58,163 bases of DNA. It comes from Peptoniphilus obesi ph1. Lineage in GTDB: Bacteria; Bacillota; Clostridia; Tissierellales; Peptoniphilaceae. Under the pieces are notes generated by a model. That model did not search any database. It was not told where the DNA came from and saw nothing but the letters and a program-made list of their open reading frames with translations. Numbering within the stretch: position 1 is the stretch's first letter; each line of letters begins with the position of its first letter. Of the stretch, positions 1 through 8,390 are shown one piece after another. The stretch spans positions 132,917 to 191,079 of the forward strand of contig NZ_HE978582.1 in assembly GCF_000311865.1 (NCBI RefSeq). The letters run 5' to 3'. A program made the position numbers and the translations under genes.

Positions 1-62
1 GACCATTTACCTTCTCTATACAACTGTACACATTCTTTTTTAAATTCATAACTATATTTCAT
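1..62 (-). CDS. IS3-type transposase OrfA, N-terminal fragment
   Basis: An ATG at 62 opens a 20-codon frame beginning MKYSYEFKKECVQLYREG that continues past the window edge. This opening resembles the first helix of helix-turn-helix OrfA proteins of IS3-like elements, which bind the element ends. An AAGGAGG ribosome binding site lies 8-9 bases upstream (71-77). Only the N-terminus is visible, so catalytic parts cannot be judged. Confidence 0.6.
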   Translation of the reverse strand, partial: MKYSYEFKKECVQLYREGKW

Positions 63-75
63 AAAAATACCCTCC

Positions 76-93
76 TTACTGGATGTCCAGTAA
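76..93 (-). promoter_or_regulatory. Perfect inverted repeat next to the transposase ribosome binding site
   Basis: TTACTGGA and TCCAGTAA are perfect 8-bp arms around a 2-base centre; the right-hand arm on the transcript overlaps the start of the AAGGAGG site. A transcript reading in from outside would fold here and could hide the ribosome binding site. This protection against read-through is known for several IS elements; its action here is inference. Confidence 0.4.
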
Positions 94-130
94 AGAGGGT
101 ACATATCAAATTTTCTCTGATCTTTTTAAT

Positions 131-490
131 TTAAAATAATATGCTTATGTATTGGTATAAAAGACTTAAAAATATTAAGAATAAAAGGATTTTATACTTT
201 TCTTTCTTATAGGCAAATATTCCGCCCGCAAGCGAAATAATATCAACTAAGACTATAGAATAAATAAAAGTATCACTCATCCCCCTGCCATAATCTAATA
301 AGAAAAGCTTCATAAGGCCTGGGGCTAAGACTAAAATTGGGATAAAGTATTTTACCAGGCTGACTAAAATCAAATCTAATAAGAGATACTTCCACTGGCT
401 TTTTCTATAATCTTTTATAGCTATTATTATAAAAATTATGGTAAATATGATAGTTCCATAATTTGATTTATTAAAAATATAATTTTCCAT
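131..490 (-). CDS. Small integral membrane protein, unknown function
   Basis: A 119-residue protein with about four hydrophobic segments (roughly residues 10-25, 36-57, 73-93 and 100-118) separated by short basic loops (KDYRKSQWK, KKEKYK). I do not recognise a family. It is the last of three small membrane protein genes on the same strand (119, 94 and 88 residues) downstream of a secreted peptide gene. Such clusters can encode immunity or transport partners of a peptide, but nothing in the sequence proves this. Confidence 0.6.
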   Translation of the reverse strand: MENYIFNKSNYGTIIFTIIFIIIAIKDYRKSQWKYLLLDLILVSLVKYFIPILVLAPGLMKLFLLDYGRGMSDTFIYSIVLVDIISLAGGIFAYKKEKYKILLFLIFLSLLYQYISILF

Positions 491-566
491 TATATATGTT
501 AGCTCCTCAAAAAAACATTGTAATTGTTTATATAATACAAAGTAAAGCTTTATAAAAATTACTTTA

Positions 567-851
567 TTAAAAGTAATATGAAAGTCTTGAAAATGTTATT
601 GTTATTAAAATTAGAAGTATTAATATATCAAAAATTAATGATGATTTTTTCTTTCTGCCTTTATTCTTAAATATAAAGCCTATATAAAAAATAGTTAGGA
701 TAAGAGAAAATATGTCCTTATAAATTCTATAATAAGCTATATAAGCTGGATTTATTTTAAAATATTTATCCAAGTAATTACTTACAGCAAATACAAAAAG
801 CACTGTATTTACCGCAATAAAATTAAATATAAATTCTTTACTCACTTTCAT
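567..851 (-). CDS. Small integral membrane protein, unknown function
   Basis: A 94-residue, very hydrophobic protein with three likely membrane segments (about 8-25, 45-62 and 72-90) and a basic KNKGRKKK loop before the last one, which should face the cytoplasm. No family recognised. It starts 12 bases after the stop of the 88-residue gene, so the two are very likely co-transcribed. Length and topology are like its neighbours, which suggests a set of related small membrane proteins, though sequence identity between them is not obvious. Confidence 0.55.
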   Translation of the reverse strand: MKVSKEFIFNFIAVNTVLFVFAVSNYLDKYFKINPAYIAYYRIYKDIFSLILTIFYIGFIFKNKGRKKKSSLIFDILILLILITITFSRLSYYF

Positions 852-863
852 TTTAAATCATCC

Positions 864-1130
864 CTACATCGAAAAAATCAAACTAATTATGTATAGAATT
901 AAAAATAGAATAGCTTGGTATAAAAATATATAAAATATACTTTCTTCCATCAATTGTTTCTTATTTTTTAGAATATAGAAAAAATACACAAGCCCATAAA
1001 AAATATAAAAAATAAATAAGGGGCTAAACCTTTTTTCCATAAAAAAATTATTTGCAATAAAAAATTGGAATACTAAGCTAATTGTATATAAAATTAAAAT
1101 TTTCTTTCTAAGTTTAGAGATTTCTATCAT
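864..1130 (-). CDS. Small integral membrane protein, unknown function
   Basis: An 88-residue protein with three predicted membrane segments (about 10-27, 36-54 and 66-87) and a KNKKQ loop. It follows the reading frame of the secreted peptide gene (ending at 1164) by 33 bases and has a GGAG-type ribosome binding site just before the ATG. Function unknown; the position directly after a secreted, cysteine-containing peptide makes a self-protection role a reasonable guess only. Confidence 0.55.
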   Translation of the reverse strand: MIEISKLRKKILILYTISLVFQFFIANNFFMEKRFSPLFIFYIFYGLVYFFYILKNKKQLMEESIFYIFLYQAILFLILYIISLIFSM

Positions 1131-1163
1131 AATACTCCTAATAAATACTATAACTCCTTATTT

Positions 1164-1771
1164 CTATACCAAAATATCCTTCATAACAATCTGATCTTCT
1201 ACATTTTTTGCCCAACACCTATCATAATTTATTATTACTCCATGATTCGATGGGCACCATTCGAGAGCTAGAGACAGCAAAGCTTTTCTAATTTCATGAA
1301 CTACATTCACAGTCATTAGTACAGTTCCACCAGAAAGTACTAAAATTAAGCCAACAAGTGATCTATAGCTATTGTCCTTCCTGCCGCTTTACAGATTTGC
1401 TCAAGCGTAATATCTATACTCCCACCATATCTACAATCTCTCAAACCATATGAATCTGAATTTTCACTGTTTTTAGATATATTTTCAAGTTTAATTCCTG
1501 ATTTTTCTAAATAAACAGAATCATCATTATAGTTATACACATAAACCTCTACAATATTACCATCTCTATCTTTTTGTATAACGCCTCTTTCATCTGAATT
1601 ATAATAGATGTCATAGCTTTCATATCCATCTTTTTCATCAATCTCCATAATATTTTCAATATAACGTTCTTCATCTGTTGAATGTGTTGAATAGATATTT
1701 GAAGCAAAAATAATAGACTGCCCAGAAAATAAAATACAAGCTACCAACAATAAACAAATAACTTTTTTCAT
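1164..1771 (-). pseudogene. Secreted cysteine-containing peptide precursor, frameshifted near 1350
   Basis: The first frame (1346-1771) gives 141 residues with a clear signal peptide (MKKV start, hydrophobic core, IIFA cleavage near residue 23), an acidic middle and DCRYGGS and QICKAAG motifs. It stops at 1346, but the overlapping frame stays open to 1164 and encodes a glycine- and valine-rich hydrophobic stretch (LVLSGGTVLMTVN) then EWCPSNHG and DRCW. Together they make a coherent protein of about 200 residues with four cysteines in its C-terminal part, so one base has probably been lost around 1349-1357. A signal peptide, acidic propeptide and hydrophobic Cys-containing end suggest a bacteriocin-like or other secreted peptide; no family is recognised. 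Confidence 0.55.
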
Positions 1772-1865
1772 AATTTACTCATTCCATGTTACAAGTTATA
1801 ATTTTCGAATATCTTATATCATAGAATTTACCTTTGTTTTATCTTGCTATCAAATTAAGGCGAAG
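1772..1865 (-). repeat. Upstream region duplicated at 2986-3080
   Basis: The sequence before the secreted peptide gene closely matches that before the decayed copy at 2985: both share the blocks ATAATTTACTC, TATATCATAGAATTTA and TTTTATCTTGCTA in the same order and spacing. Both carry an extended -10 like element on the minus strand (TATGATATAA). The duplicated block therefore includes the promoter and the start of the gene, evidence of an ancient tandem gene duplication. Confidence 0.6.
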
Positions 1866-1885
1866 TGAATTGTTTTTACTTTAAA

Positions 1886-2671
1886 TTACATATGTCTTTT
1901 AAAAAAATCAATCCTTACAGGACAATCATTTGTACCAGCATATATATTATTTTCTTCACAATGTCTATACTCTATGATTAAAATATCATACTTATTAACC
2001 ATAAGATTTAAAAAATCATTATCTTTTAAGTCATCTATCATTCTAACAACATTTATCGGATAGTGGCCTGTATCCTCTATCAAATAAGATAGGTAACTAG
2101 CAAAAGGATCACTAATATGAAAATTATCATCCTTAACAGAGTCTAAGCTATAGTATTTATAATACTTAGGAAGGTCTTCAGATATATTTGAATTTATATT
2201 AGGCTTATCGACAAAAAAATATTTTATGTAATGATTTATTTCATCATTTAAGACCATATCTTTAAAAATATCCATGATCTCATCAGGAATATCATATATT
2301 TCAAAATTTTCATGAATCTTTCCTCTAGCATCTAAAAGATGATTGATCGTTATTTTTTCAAATATTAATTTAAAAATTTCCTGGTCTTTTATAGACAAAT
2401 TATTCATAGAAAAAGAATTTATACTTGCGGTAGAAGCTTTTACATCTTCTGGCATATAAAATCTTCTTTCAAGAAGATTTGCCAAGGCAAACTGAACACT
2501 AATATTATCCTTAATTATTTTTTTAATCTTATCTTTAGAAATCTTTAAATCTCTAAAATTTTTAAGACCAATATCTTTGGGCAAATCAATAAGTTTATAA
2601 TTAAAAGCATTGTTCTTTTTGTGGATTTTAGCAAAGTCTTCTAATAATATTTCTTTAAGCAAAAAAATCAC
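1886..2671 (-). CDS. Unknown 261-residue protein
   Basis: An acidic, lysine- and isoleucine-rich soluble protein with no signal peptide or membrane segment; no family recognised. The frame opens with GTG at 2671, immediately after a TAG stop of the decayed upstream gene, and there is no good ribosome binding site, so either translation is coupled or the true start is a later codon. The C-terminus holds the only two cysteines, HCEENN and NDCPVR. It sits between the secreted peptide gene and its decayed paralogue, so it probably belongs to the same accessory island. Confidence 0.5.
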   Translation of the reverse strand: MIFLLKEILLEDFAKIHKKNNAFNYKLIDLPKDIGLKNFRDLKISKDKIKKIIKDNISVQFALANLLERRFYMPEDVKASTASINSFSMNNLSIKDQEIFKLIFEKITINHLLDARGKIHENFEIYDIPDEIMDIFKDMVLNDEINHYIKYFFVDKPNINSNISEDLPKYYKYYSLDSVKDDNFHISDPFASYLSYLIEDTGHYPINVVRMIDDLKDNDFLNLMVNKYDILIIEYRHCEENNIYAGTNDCPVRIDFFKRHM

Positions 2672-2985
2672 CTATCTTGAAAGGTTTTTCCAGTCTGTAG
2701 ATATAAATAGCTTACTAGCAAAAGTTATTGTGACAAAAACATTTGATAATCTCACCACTACCCCAGCTTTTCCTATTTGGAGATTTCTAATTCTTCACTA
2801 GTAATTTATTTTATTCCATTTTTATCTATTATGGAATGGCTTTTAAGGATCATCTCTTGTAATACTGATAAATTTCTAATCTTCTATTATATTTTCACAA
2901 TATAAATCTCTTGAGTCAGCAAAAGTCGGACTAGCAGAAGAAAAAATTAATAAAGCCATCATTAAACTACAAAAAACTTCTTCAT
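2672..2985 (-). pseudogene. Decayed paralogue of the secreted peptide gene
   Basis: An ATG at 2985 begins M-K-K, then after one missing base the frame reads VFCSLMMALLIFSSASPTFA, a signal peptide matching MKKVIC of the gene at 1771. Further on all frames are cut by stops (SHSIIDKNGIK, ITSEELEISK), but a last open stretch gives GKAGVVVRLSNVFVTITFAS and ends at 2672. The shared upstream DNA (2986-3080 and 1772-1865) supports common origin. With several frameshifts and stops this copy is truly dead, unlike the copy at 1164-1771. Confidence 0.6.
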
Positions 2986-3080
2986 AATTTACTCTTTTCG
3001 TGTTACAGTTTCTAACCTTCAAGTGCATTATATCATAGAATTTATATGAATTTTATCTTGCTAGCAAATTAAAACAAAAT
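2986..3080 (-). repeat. Second copy of the duplicated upstream region
   Basis: Homologous to 1772-1865 (see that entry). It carries TGATATAAT on the minus strand, a good extended -10, which would drive the decayed copy at 2985. No convincing -35 hexamer was found at 17 bases. Confidence 0.55.
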
Positions 3081-3169
3081 GAATCCCTTTGAATTAAAAA
3101 AATAAAACAAAATGAATCTCTCTGAATTAAAAAAATAAAACAAAATGAATCTCTCTGAATTAAAAAAAT
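3071..3169. repeat. 33-bp tandem repeat, three copies
   Basis: Three head-to-tail units occupy 3071-3103, 3104-3136 and 3137-3169. Units two and three are identical; unit one differs only at CCCTTT against CTCTCT. The unit contains AACAAAATGAATC and ends in a run of A. It has 33 bases but no reading frame context. A related single sequence (AAATTAAGGCGAAGTGAAT) stands at the same relative place near 1853, so the array probably grew from the duplicated upstream block. Confidence 0.85.
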
Positions 3170-3171
3170 AA

Positions 3172-3200
3172 AACCCTGCTATTTTTAAATAGCAGGGCTT
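3172..3200 (-). terminator. Second hairpin terminator after rplQ
   Basis: Arms CCCTGCTATTT (3174-3184) and AAATAGCAGGG (3187-3197) form a perfect 11-bp stem. On the minus strand it is followed by TTTTATTTTTTT. It lies about 35 bases beyond the first terminator and would act as a back-up for the long ribosomal transcript. Confidence 0.75.
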
Positions 3201-3204
3201 TATA

Positions 3205-3235
3205 AAAAAAAGAGAAATCCCTTTAGGACTTCTCT
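3205..3235 (-). terminator. Terminator of the ribosomal protein operon
   Basis: Directly at the rplQ stop the minus strand folds AGAGAAGTCC with GGGATTTCTCT (4-base loop) and is followed by eight T. This is a standard intrinsic terminator that ends the S10-spc-alpha operon. Confidence 0.8.
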
Positions 3236-3576
3236 TATACTAATTCAAGTATTGCTTTTTCTGCTCCATCTCCACGACGACTGCCAAGTTTTATTACTCT
3301 TGTATATCCACCATTTCTTTCTTCATACTTTGGTGCTATTTCAGTAAATAATTTTGTTACTACATCTTCATCATAAATGTAGGCAAGTACTTGACGTCTT
3401 GCATGTAAATTGTTACGTTTACCAAGAGTTATCATTTTTTCAGCCATTCTTTGAGTTTCTTTTGCTCTTGAAACGGTTGTAATAATTCTTTCTTCTCTAA
3501 GTAAAGATGTTACGAGGTTTCTAAGCATTGCTTTTCTATGAGCACTTGGACGGCCAAGTTTTCTTAATGTTGCCAT
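3235..3576 (-). CDS. rplQ: 50S ribosomal protein L17
   Basis: A 113-residue protein opening [20 protein letters not shown], the diagnostic L17 start, and ending in the [10 protein letters not shown] tail common in Firmicutes; the length matches the bacterial core form. L17 sits near the peptide exit tunnel of the large subunit. It is the last gene of the operon, 10 bases after rpoA, and two hairpin terminators follow it. ATG and a GGGGG-type ribosome binding site fix the start. Confidence 0.97.
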   Translation of the reverse strand: MATLRKLGRPSAHRKAMLRNLVTSLLREERIITTVSRAKETQRMAEKMITLGKRNNLHARRQVLAYIYDEDVVTKLFTEIAPKYEERNGGYTRVIKLGSRRGDGAEKAILELV

Positions 3577-3586
3577 TTTTACCCCC

Positions 3587-4534
3587 TTATTCGTCTTCTT
3601 TCTTCAAACTTAATCCTAATTCAGCGAGTTTATTTTCTACTTCTTCTAAAGATTTTTTACCTAGGTTTCTTACCTTCATCATTTCTTCTTGAGTTTTTTG
3701 CATCAGTTCATCAACTGTATTGATGTTTGCTCTTTTTAAACAGTTAAAAGATCTTACTGATAGATCAAGCTCTTCAACTGTCATTTCAAGAACTTTTTCT
3801 TTTTGATCTTCTTCTTTTTCAACCATGATGTTTACTTCGTTAGCATGTTCTGTTAAACCAACGAATAAGTTTAGATGTTCTGTTAAAATCTTAGCGGCAA
3901 GTGATACTGCTTCATCTGCAGCCATAGAACCATCTGTTGAAACTTCTAATATAAGTTTATCAAAGTCTGTTCTTTGACCAACTCTTGTGCTCTCAACTTT
4001 CCAGTTTACTTTTCTAACTGGTGTATAGTTTGAGTCGATAGGTATTATACTGATTTCAGCACTTTCATCTTTTTTAAGTTCTGAAGGTTCATATCCTCTA
4101 CCTTTTTTAATTGTTAGTTCCATATAAACATCAGCATCTTCATTAAGAGTAGCTATATGGTGGTCAGGATTAATTATATCTAAATTCACTTCTGCTTTTA
4201 GATCAGAAGCTTTGATTTCTCCCTCACCTTTTTTTTCAACGATAACTTTAACATCTTCGTCACCATCATAATTTATAACTAATTCTTTAATGTTTAAAAT
4301 TATTTGAGGTACATCTTCAAATACACCTGGAATTGTAGAAAATTCGTGTTCTACTCCCCTAATTTTTATAACGGATACTGCAGCACCAGGAAGAGATGAT
4401 AAAAGTACTCTTCTAAGAGAATTCCCTATTGTAATACCGAATCCACCTTCTAATGGTTCTACTACAAATTTTCCATATGTTCCAGATTCATTTAATTCTT
4501 CTATCTCAATACTAGGCTTTTCAATTTCTATCAT
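3587..4534 (-). CDS. rpoA: DNA-directed RNA polymerase subunit alpha
   Basis: A 315-residue protein with the two-domain plan of RpoA. The N-terminal dimerisation domain (about 1-230) contains [21 protein letters not shown], split here only by this description, which nucleates polymerase assembly. The C-terminal domain (about 250-310) has [16 protein letters not shown] and [14 protein letters not shown], the helices that contact UP elements and activators. Its place between rpsK and rplQ is normal except that rpsD, usual just upstream in clostridia, is missing. Confidence 0.97.
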   Translation of the reverse strand: MIEIEKPSIEIEELNESGTYGKFVVEPLEGGFGITIGNSLRRVLLSSLPGAAVSVIKIRGVEHEFSTIPGVFEDVPQIILNIKELVINYDGDEDVKVIVEKKGEGEIKASDLKAEVNLDIINPDHHIATLNEDADVYMELTIKKGRGYEPSELKKDESAEISIIPIDSNYTPVRKVNWKVESTRVGQRTDFDKLILEVSTDGSMAADEAVSLAAKILTEHLNLFVGLTEHANEVNIMVEKEEDQKEKVLEMTVEELDLSVRSFNCLKRANINTVDELMQKTQEEMMKVRNLGKKSLEEVENKLAELGLSLKKEDE

Positions 4535-4574
4535 TGACTTACCCTCCTTTATGGGTTATTAGGAGTGTAAATAA

Positions 4575-4970
4575 TTAAACTCTCCTGCGTTTAGGTGGTC
4601 TACAACCATTATGTGGAATTGGTGTAATATCCTTAATCATTGTTACTTCAAGTCCTGAAGCTTGAAGTGATCTTATCGCAGCTTCTCTTCCTGATCCTGG
4701 TCCTTTTACATATACTTCAACTGTTTTTAGTCCATGTTCTTTAGCTTTTGTTGCAGCTGCTTCAGCTGCTTCTTGTGCAGCGAAAGGTGTAGATTTTCTT
4801 GAACCTCTAAAGTTAAGTGCTCCAGCACTAGACCATGAAATTACATTACCACTCATATCTGTTAGTGTAACCATTGTGTTATTGAATGTTGAAGAAATAT
4901 GAGCTTGACCTTTTTCAATATTTTTACGTTCTCTTCTTCTTGCACGTGTTGCTTTTTGTTTCTTAGCCAT
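4575..4970 (-). CDS. rpsK: 30S ribosomal protein S11
   Basis: A 131-residue protein with the S11 core [18 protein letters not shown] and [15 protein letters not shown], and the [11 protein letters not shown] end typical of bacteria. S11 forms part of the platform of the small subunit near the mRNA exit. It follows rpsM by 13 bases. The N-terminus is short and strongly basic, as usual. Confidence 0.97.
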   Translation of the reverse strand: MAKKQKATRARRRERKNIEKGQAHISSTFNNTMVTLTDMSGNVISWSSAGALNFRGSRKSTPFAAQEAAEAAATKAKEHGLKTVEVYVKGPGSGREAAIRSLQASGLEVTMIKDITPIPHNGCRPPKRRRV

Positions 4971-4983
4971 TATCTACCCTCCC

Positions 4984-5346
4984 TTACTTTTTCTTTGAAA
5001 CTAATTTCTTAGGACCTTTTCTAGTTCTAGCATTAGTTTTTGTTTTTTGACCTCTTACTGGAAGTCCTTTTTTATGTCTTTGTCCTCTGTAGCAATTAAT
5101 TTCTCTAAGTCTTTTGATATTCATTGCTACATCTCTACGTAGATCTCCTTCTACGTGATACTTATCTATTTCTTCTCTTATTTTTGCAAGTTCAGATTCT
5201 GTTAGGTCTTTTACTCTTGTATCAAAATCAACGTCAGCATTTCTAAGAATTTCTTGTGCTCTGCTTCTGCCTATTCCATATATATAAGTAAGACCAATCT
5301 CAACGCGTTTTTCTCTGGGTAAGTCAATACCAGCAATTCTTGCCAT
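4984..5346 (-). CDS. rpsM: 30S ribosomal protein S13
   Basis: A 120-residue protein, [20 protein letters not shown] at the start and [14 protein letters not shown]-like at the end, matching S13 of the 30S head, which contacts the P-site tRNA and bridges to the 50S. An in-frame ATG exists 66 bases upstream but lies inside rpmJ; AAGGAGG is placed 8 bases before 5346 and this start gives the conserved N-terminus. Confidence 0.96.
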   Translation of the reverse strand: MARIAGIDLPREKRVEIGLTYIYGIGRSRAQEILRNADVDFDTRVKDLTESELAKIREEIDKYHVEGDLRRDVAMNIKRLREINCYRGQRHKKGLPVRGQKTKTNARTRKGPKKLVSKKK

Positions 5347-5356
5347 TATAGCCTCC

Positions 5357-5470
5357 TTATCCTTGTCTTTGTTTATGCTTTGGATTTTCACAAATGACCA
5401 TAATTCGACCATTTCTCTTTATAATCTTACATTTTTCGCACATCTTTTTTACAGATGGTCTAACCTTCAT
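5357..5470 (-). CDS. rpmJ: 50S ribosomal protein L36
   Basis: A 37-residue protein, [20 protein letters not shown] then [17 protein letters not shown]. Cys11, Cys14, Cys27 and His32 are the zinc ligands of the zinc-binding (C+) form of L36. The gene is in its normal place between infA and rpsM, 10 bases before rpsM, with GGAGGG upstream of the ATG at 5470. It is the smallest ribosomal gene here. Confidence 0.96.
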   Translation of the reverse strand: MKVRPSVKKMCEKCKIIKRNGRIMVICENPKHKQRQG

Positions 5471-5498
5471 AATTATCCCTCCTATAATTTAGGATTGT

Positions 5499-5717
5499 TT
5501 ATTTCTTTCTCCAGGTAATTCTTCCTCTTGTTAAATCATAAGGTGATAATTCAACTTTTACTTTGTCTCCTGGAAGTATTCTAATATAATTCATCCTTAA
5601 TTTTCCTGAAATATGGGCTAGAATTATATGACCATTTTCAAGTTTTACTTTAAAAACTGTATTTGGCAGTGCTTCAACAACTTCGCCTTCGACTTCAATT
5701 ACATCTTCTTTAGCCAC
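5499..5717 (-). CDS. infA: Translation initiation factor IF-1
   Basis: Exactly 72 residues, the standard bacterial length: [20 protein letters not shown] at the start and [13 protein letters not shown]-like end. It forms one OB-fold that binds the A site of the 30S during initiation. It lies between the KOW protein gene and rpmJ, the usual order in Firmicutes. Confidence 0.97.
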   Translation of the reverse strand: MAKEDVIEVEGEVVEALPNTVFKVKLENGHIILAHISGKLRMNYIRILPGDKVKVELSPYDLTRGRITWRKK

Positions 5718-5739
5718 TAAAATTTTCCCCTTTCATTAC

Positions 5740-5994
5740 TTAACTATAGTCTTTTAATTTATTTCTAATATAAGAATCATTAATATCTGCATTTTCTATA
5801 TTTATTATATCTTTATAAATCATCAGATGTTTAATCTTTTTTTTCTTTGGTTTTGCTAATTTTCTTAGCTTTCCATCAACTATAGCTACATAGTCTTGAT
5901 CAAGAATATCTTTTATAATAAATACCTTTCCTGAATCTCTACCAGCTTTTGATTTAACTATTTGGCCTACCTTTATAAAAAAAGTATTATCCAT
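5740..5994 (-). CDS. KOW-domain RNA-binding protein
   Basis: An 84-residue protein with an N-terminal KOW motif (VGQIVKSKAGRDSGKVFII, about residues 8-26) followed by a short SH3-like domain and a lysine-rich KPKKKKIKH stretch. Proteins of this type (L14e/L27e-like) stand between map and infA in many clostridia and are thought to bind ribosomal RNA; the exact role is not known to me. Here it follows adk by 3 bases because map is absent. Confidence 0.8.
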   Translation of the reverse strand: MDNTFFIKVGQIVKSKAGRDSGKVFIIKDILDQDYVAIVDGKLRKLAKPKKKKIKHLMIYKDIINIENADINDSYIRNKLKDYS

Positions 5995-5997
5995 AAA

Positions 5998-6642
5998 TTA
6001 GTTTTCTAAACCTTTTACTATTTCTTCGGATACTTCTTTTATATCTTTTGATCCGTCTACATTTACTAATAGCTCTTGAGCTACATAGTAGTCTAGAAGA
6101 GGAACTGTTTGATCCAAATAAACTTTAATTCTATTTTCTACAGTTTCTTTTACATCATCATCTCTTTGGATAAGTGGTGTATTATCTTTATCACAAACAC
6201 CTTCCACTTTTGGTGGATTGTATTTTACATGATAAGTTGCTCCGCAAGTCTTGCATATTCTTCTGCCTACGGCTCTATCTACTAATATGCTTTGATCTAC
6301 GTCTATATTTATTACCTTATCAAGTTTTGTGTTTAATTTATCAAGTTGAGCATCAAGGCTAACAGCTTGAGTTACTGTTCTTGGAAATCCATCTAATAAA
6401 AATCCATCTTTACAATCATCTCTTGAGATTCTTTCTTGAACAATCTTTATTACGACTTCATCTGGAACTAGTAAACCTTTATCCATGTATGATTTTGCTT
6501 CTTTTCCTAAATCTGTGTTGTTCTTTATATTTTCTCTAAATATATCTCCAGTTGAGATATGAGGTATATTATATTTGTTTATTATAAATTCTGCTTGAGT
6601 TCCCTTACCTGCTCCTGGAGGTCCTAATATTACTAACTTCAT
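5998..6642 (-). CDS. adk: Adenylate kinase
   Basis: A 214-residue long-form adenylate kinase that converts ATP plus AMP to two ADP. Walker A is GPPGAGKGT (residues 7-15), the AMP site includes [10 protein letters not shown] and LLDGFPRT, and the LID holds CKTCGATYH and GVCDKDN, that is a Cys-Cys-Cys-Asp zinc site as in Bacillus. It starts 11 bases after secY, the usual place in the spc operon. Confidence 0.97.
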   Translation of the reverse strand: MKLVILGPPGAGKGTQAEFIINKYNIPHISTGDIFRENIKNNTDLGKEAKSYMDKGLLVPDEVVIKIVQERISRDDCKDGFLLDGFPRTVTQAVSLDAQLDKLNTKLDKVINIDVDQSILVDRAVGRRICKTCGATYHVKYNPPKVEGVCDKDNTPLIQRDDDVKETVENRIKVYLDQTVPLLDYYVAQELLVNVDGSKDIKEVSEEIVKGLEN

Positions 6643-6653
6643 TTGTTTATCTC

Positions 6654-7934
6654 CTATTTGTTAAGAAATCCTTTGTAATGTCTCATAAGCATTTGTTGTT
6701 CAAGTACTCTTGTTGTTTCAAGAACAACTCCAACTACTATTATCATAGATGTTCCACCATAGTTAAACGGTAGGTTGGAAATCTTTGTTAAAAATACTGG
6801 AAGCACTGCTAGTATTGCTAGTGCAATTGCTCCTGGTAGACATAATCTATTAACTGTTCTTTGTAGATAATCTGATGTAGGTTTTCCTGCTCTTATTCCA
6901 GGAATAAAACCTCCATTTTGTTGCAAGTTCTTAGAATATTCAACAGTATTAAATTGTATTGCTGTATAGAAATATGTGAAGAATACTATTAATAAAACAG
7001 TAAATACAACATAATATATAGTTCCAGGTACTCCCTCTACAGTGAAATATTTTTCTATTGTTCTTACTGTCGATTCATTTTTTGTAAATAGAGCAATTGT
7101 TGCTGGAATTGCAACTATTGAACTGGCAAAGATTATAGGCATAACACCACTCATTAATACTTTTACAGGTATGTGAGTTGATTGTCCGCCGTACATTTTT
7201 CTACCAACTACTCTTTTTGCATATTGTACAGGGATTCTTCTTTCTCCTTCATTTAGCAATACTACAAATACTACAATAGCTATAGCTATTATTAAAAATA
7301 GTATTAAGAATATTGGATTTGCCATACCAGCATTTACTATCGCAAAAGATTTTACTATATCTGCTGGGAATCTTGATACTATACCTGCAAATATCAATAA
7401 TGATATACCATTTCCAATTCCATGTTCTGTTATTTGTTCTCCAATCCAAATTAAAACTGCTGTACCTGCAACTATTGACAATACAACAACTGATTTTTCA
7501 AGTATTGTTGTTGCCACAACAGCTTCACCGAAGAATCCAAATGAATATCCAATAGCTTGAATAAATGCTATTACGATTGCAAGATATCTTGTGTATTTTG
7601 CAATTTTCTTTCTTCCTGTCTCTCCTTCTTTTGAAAGAGCTTCTAGTGAAGGAATAGCAATTGTTAATAATTGAATAATAATGGATGATGTGATGTATGG
7701 ATATATATTAGCTGCAAATATTGTAAATTTACTAAAGTTACCCCCTGACATTAGGTCAAGTAAAGAGAATACTGTTCCGCCAGAGTCACTATATAGTTGT
7801 GATATTGCTAATGAATTCATAAACGGTACTGTTATATGAGATCCAAGTCTATATATCAACAACATAGCTAATGTAAATAGCATCTTTTTACGTAAAGATG
7901 GTATCTTCCAAGCATTCCTAAATGTGGAAATCAT
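6654..7934 (-). CDS. secY: Protein translocase subunit SecY
   Basis: A 426-residue protein with ten predicted membrane helices, the core channel of the Sec translocon. The plug and pore region near residue 60-80 ([19 protein letters not shown]), [20 protein letters not shown] and the cytoplasmic loop [13 protein letters not shown] are SecY signatures. It shares one base with rplO, the closest coupling in this operon, and is followed by adk. Confidence 0.97.
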   Translation of the reverse strand: MISTFRNAWKIPSLRKKMLFTLAMLLIYRLGSHITVPFMNSLAISQLYSDSGGTVFSLLDLMSGGNFSKFTIFAANIYPYITSSIIIQLLTIAIPSLEALSKEGETGRKKIAKYTRYLAIVIAFIQAIGYSFGFFGEAVVATTILEKSVVVLSIVAGTAVLIWIGEQITEHGIGNGISLLIFAGIVSRFPADIVKSFAIVNAGMANPIFLILFLIIAIAIVVFVVLLNEGERRIPVQYAKRVVGRKMYGGQSTHIPVKVLMSGVMPIIFASSIVAIPATIALFTKNESTVRTIEKYFTVEGVPGTIYYVVFTVLLIVFFTYFYTAIQFNTVEYSKNLQQNGGFIPGIRAGKPTSDYLQRTVNRLCLPGAIALAILAVLPVFLTKISNLPFNYGGTSMIIVVGVVLETTRVLEQQMLMRHYKGFLNK

Positions 7935-8377
7935 CAGATCACCTCTGCCTTTCCTCCAGCCGCTTCTATTTTTTCTACAGCTGATTTAGAAAATTTATTA
8001 GCTTTTACTGTGATTTTTGAGCTAATTTCACCATTTCCTAGGATCTTTAAGCCATCTTTTTTATTTTTAATAATTCCCATATCTTTTAGTATTTCAGGTG
8101 TAACTTCTGCTCCGTCTTCAAATTTGCTTAAATCAGAAACATTAACTACATCATATTCTTTTTTGAATACATTAGTAAAACCTCTCTTAGGAAGTCTTCT
8201 AAATAAAGGCATTTGACCCCCTTCAAATCCTGGTCTTACTCCACCACCTGATCTAGCATTTTGTCCTTTGTGTCCTTTTCCAGAAGTTTTACCAAGTCCT
8301 GACCCAATACCTCTACCAAGTCTTTTCTTAGATTTGACTTCTCCACCTTCAGCTGGTCTTAGATTGTGTAATTTCAA
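7934..8377 (-). CDS. rplO: 50S ribosomal protein L15
   Basis: A 147-residue protein with the flexible glycine/lysine-rich N-terminal extension ([20 protein letters not shown]) and the globular C-terminal domain of L15. It helps late 50S assembly by contacting 23S rRNA. The stop overlaps the secY start, and rpmD lies 13 bases upstream. Confidence 0.97.
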   Translation of the reverse strand: MKLHNLRPAEGGEVKSKKRLGRGIGSGLGKTSGKGHKGQNARSGGGVRPGFEGGQMPLFRRLPKRGFTNVFKKEYDVVNVSDLSKFEDGAEVTPEILKDMGIIKNKKDGLKILGNGEISSKITVKANKFSKSAVEKIEAAGGKAEVI

Positions 8378-8390
8378 TGTTTACACCTCC

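Larger units (their letters stand above)
1..103 (-). mobile_element. End of an IS3-family insertion sequence (partial)
   Basis: The minus strand reads TGTACCCTC at about 103, then a hairpin, a strong ribosome binding site and the start of a transposase-like reading frame that runs off the window at base 1. A terminus beginning TGTA followed closely by orfA is typical of the IS3 (IS150-like) group as I know it. The rest of the element, the other inverted repeat and the target duplication lie outside the window, so the family call is inference. Confidence 0.55.

Noticed and set aside
2610-2801. 63-residue plus-strand frame
   Set aside because: No ribosome binding site; it is antisense to the decayed peptide gene and the 261-aa gene start.
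3071-3169. Tandem repeat as a CRISPR array
   Set aside because: Units are directly joined without spacers and no cas gene is near.
7249-7555. Reading frames overlapping secY on both strands
   Set aside because: Shadow frames; low-complexity Leu/Ile-rich or Ile/Ser-rich translations without ribosome binding sites, inside a certain secY.
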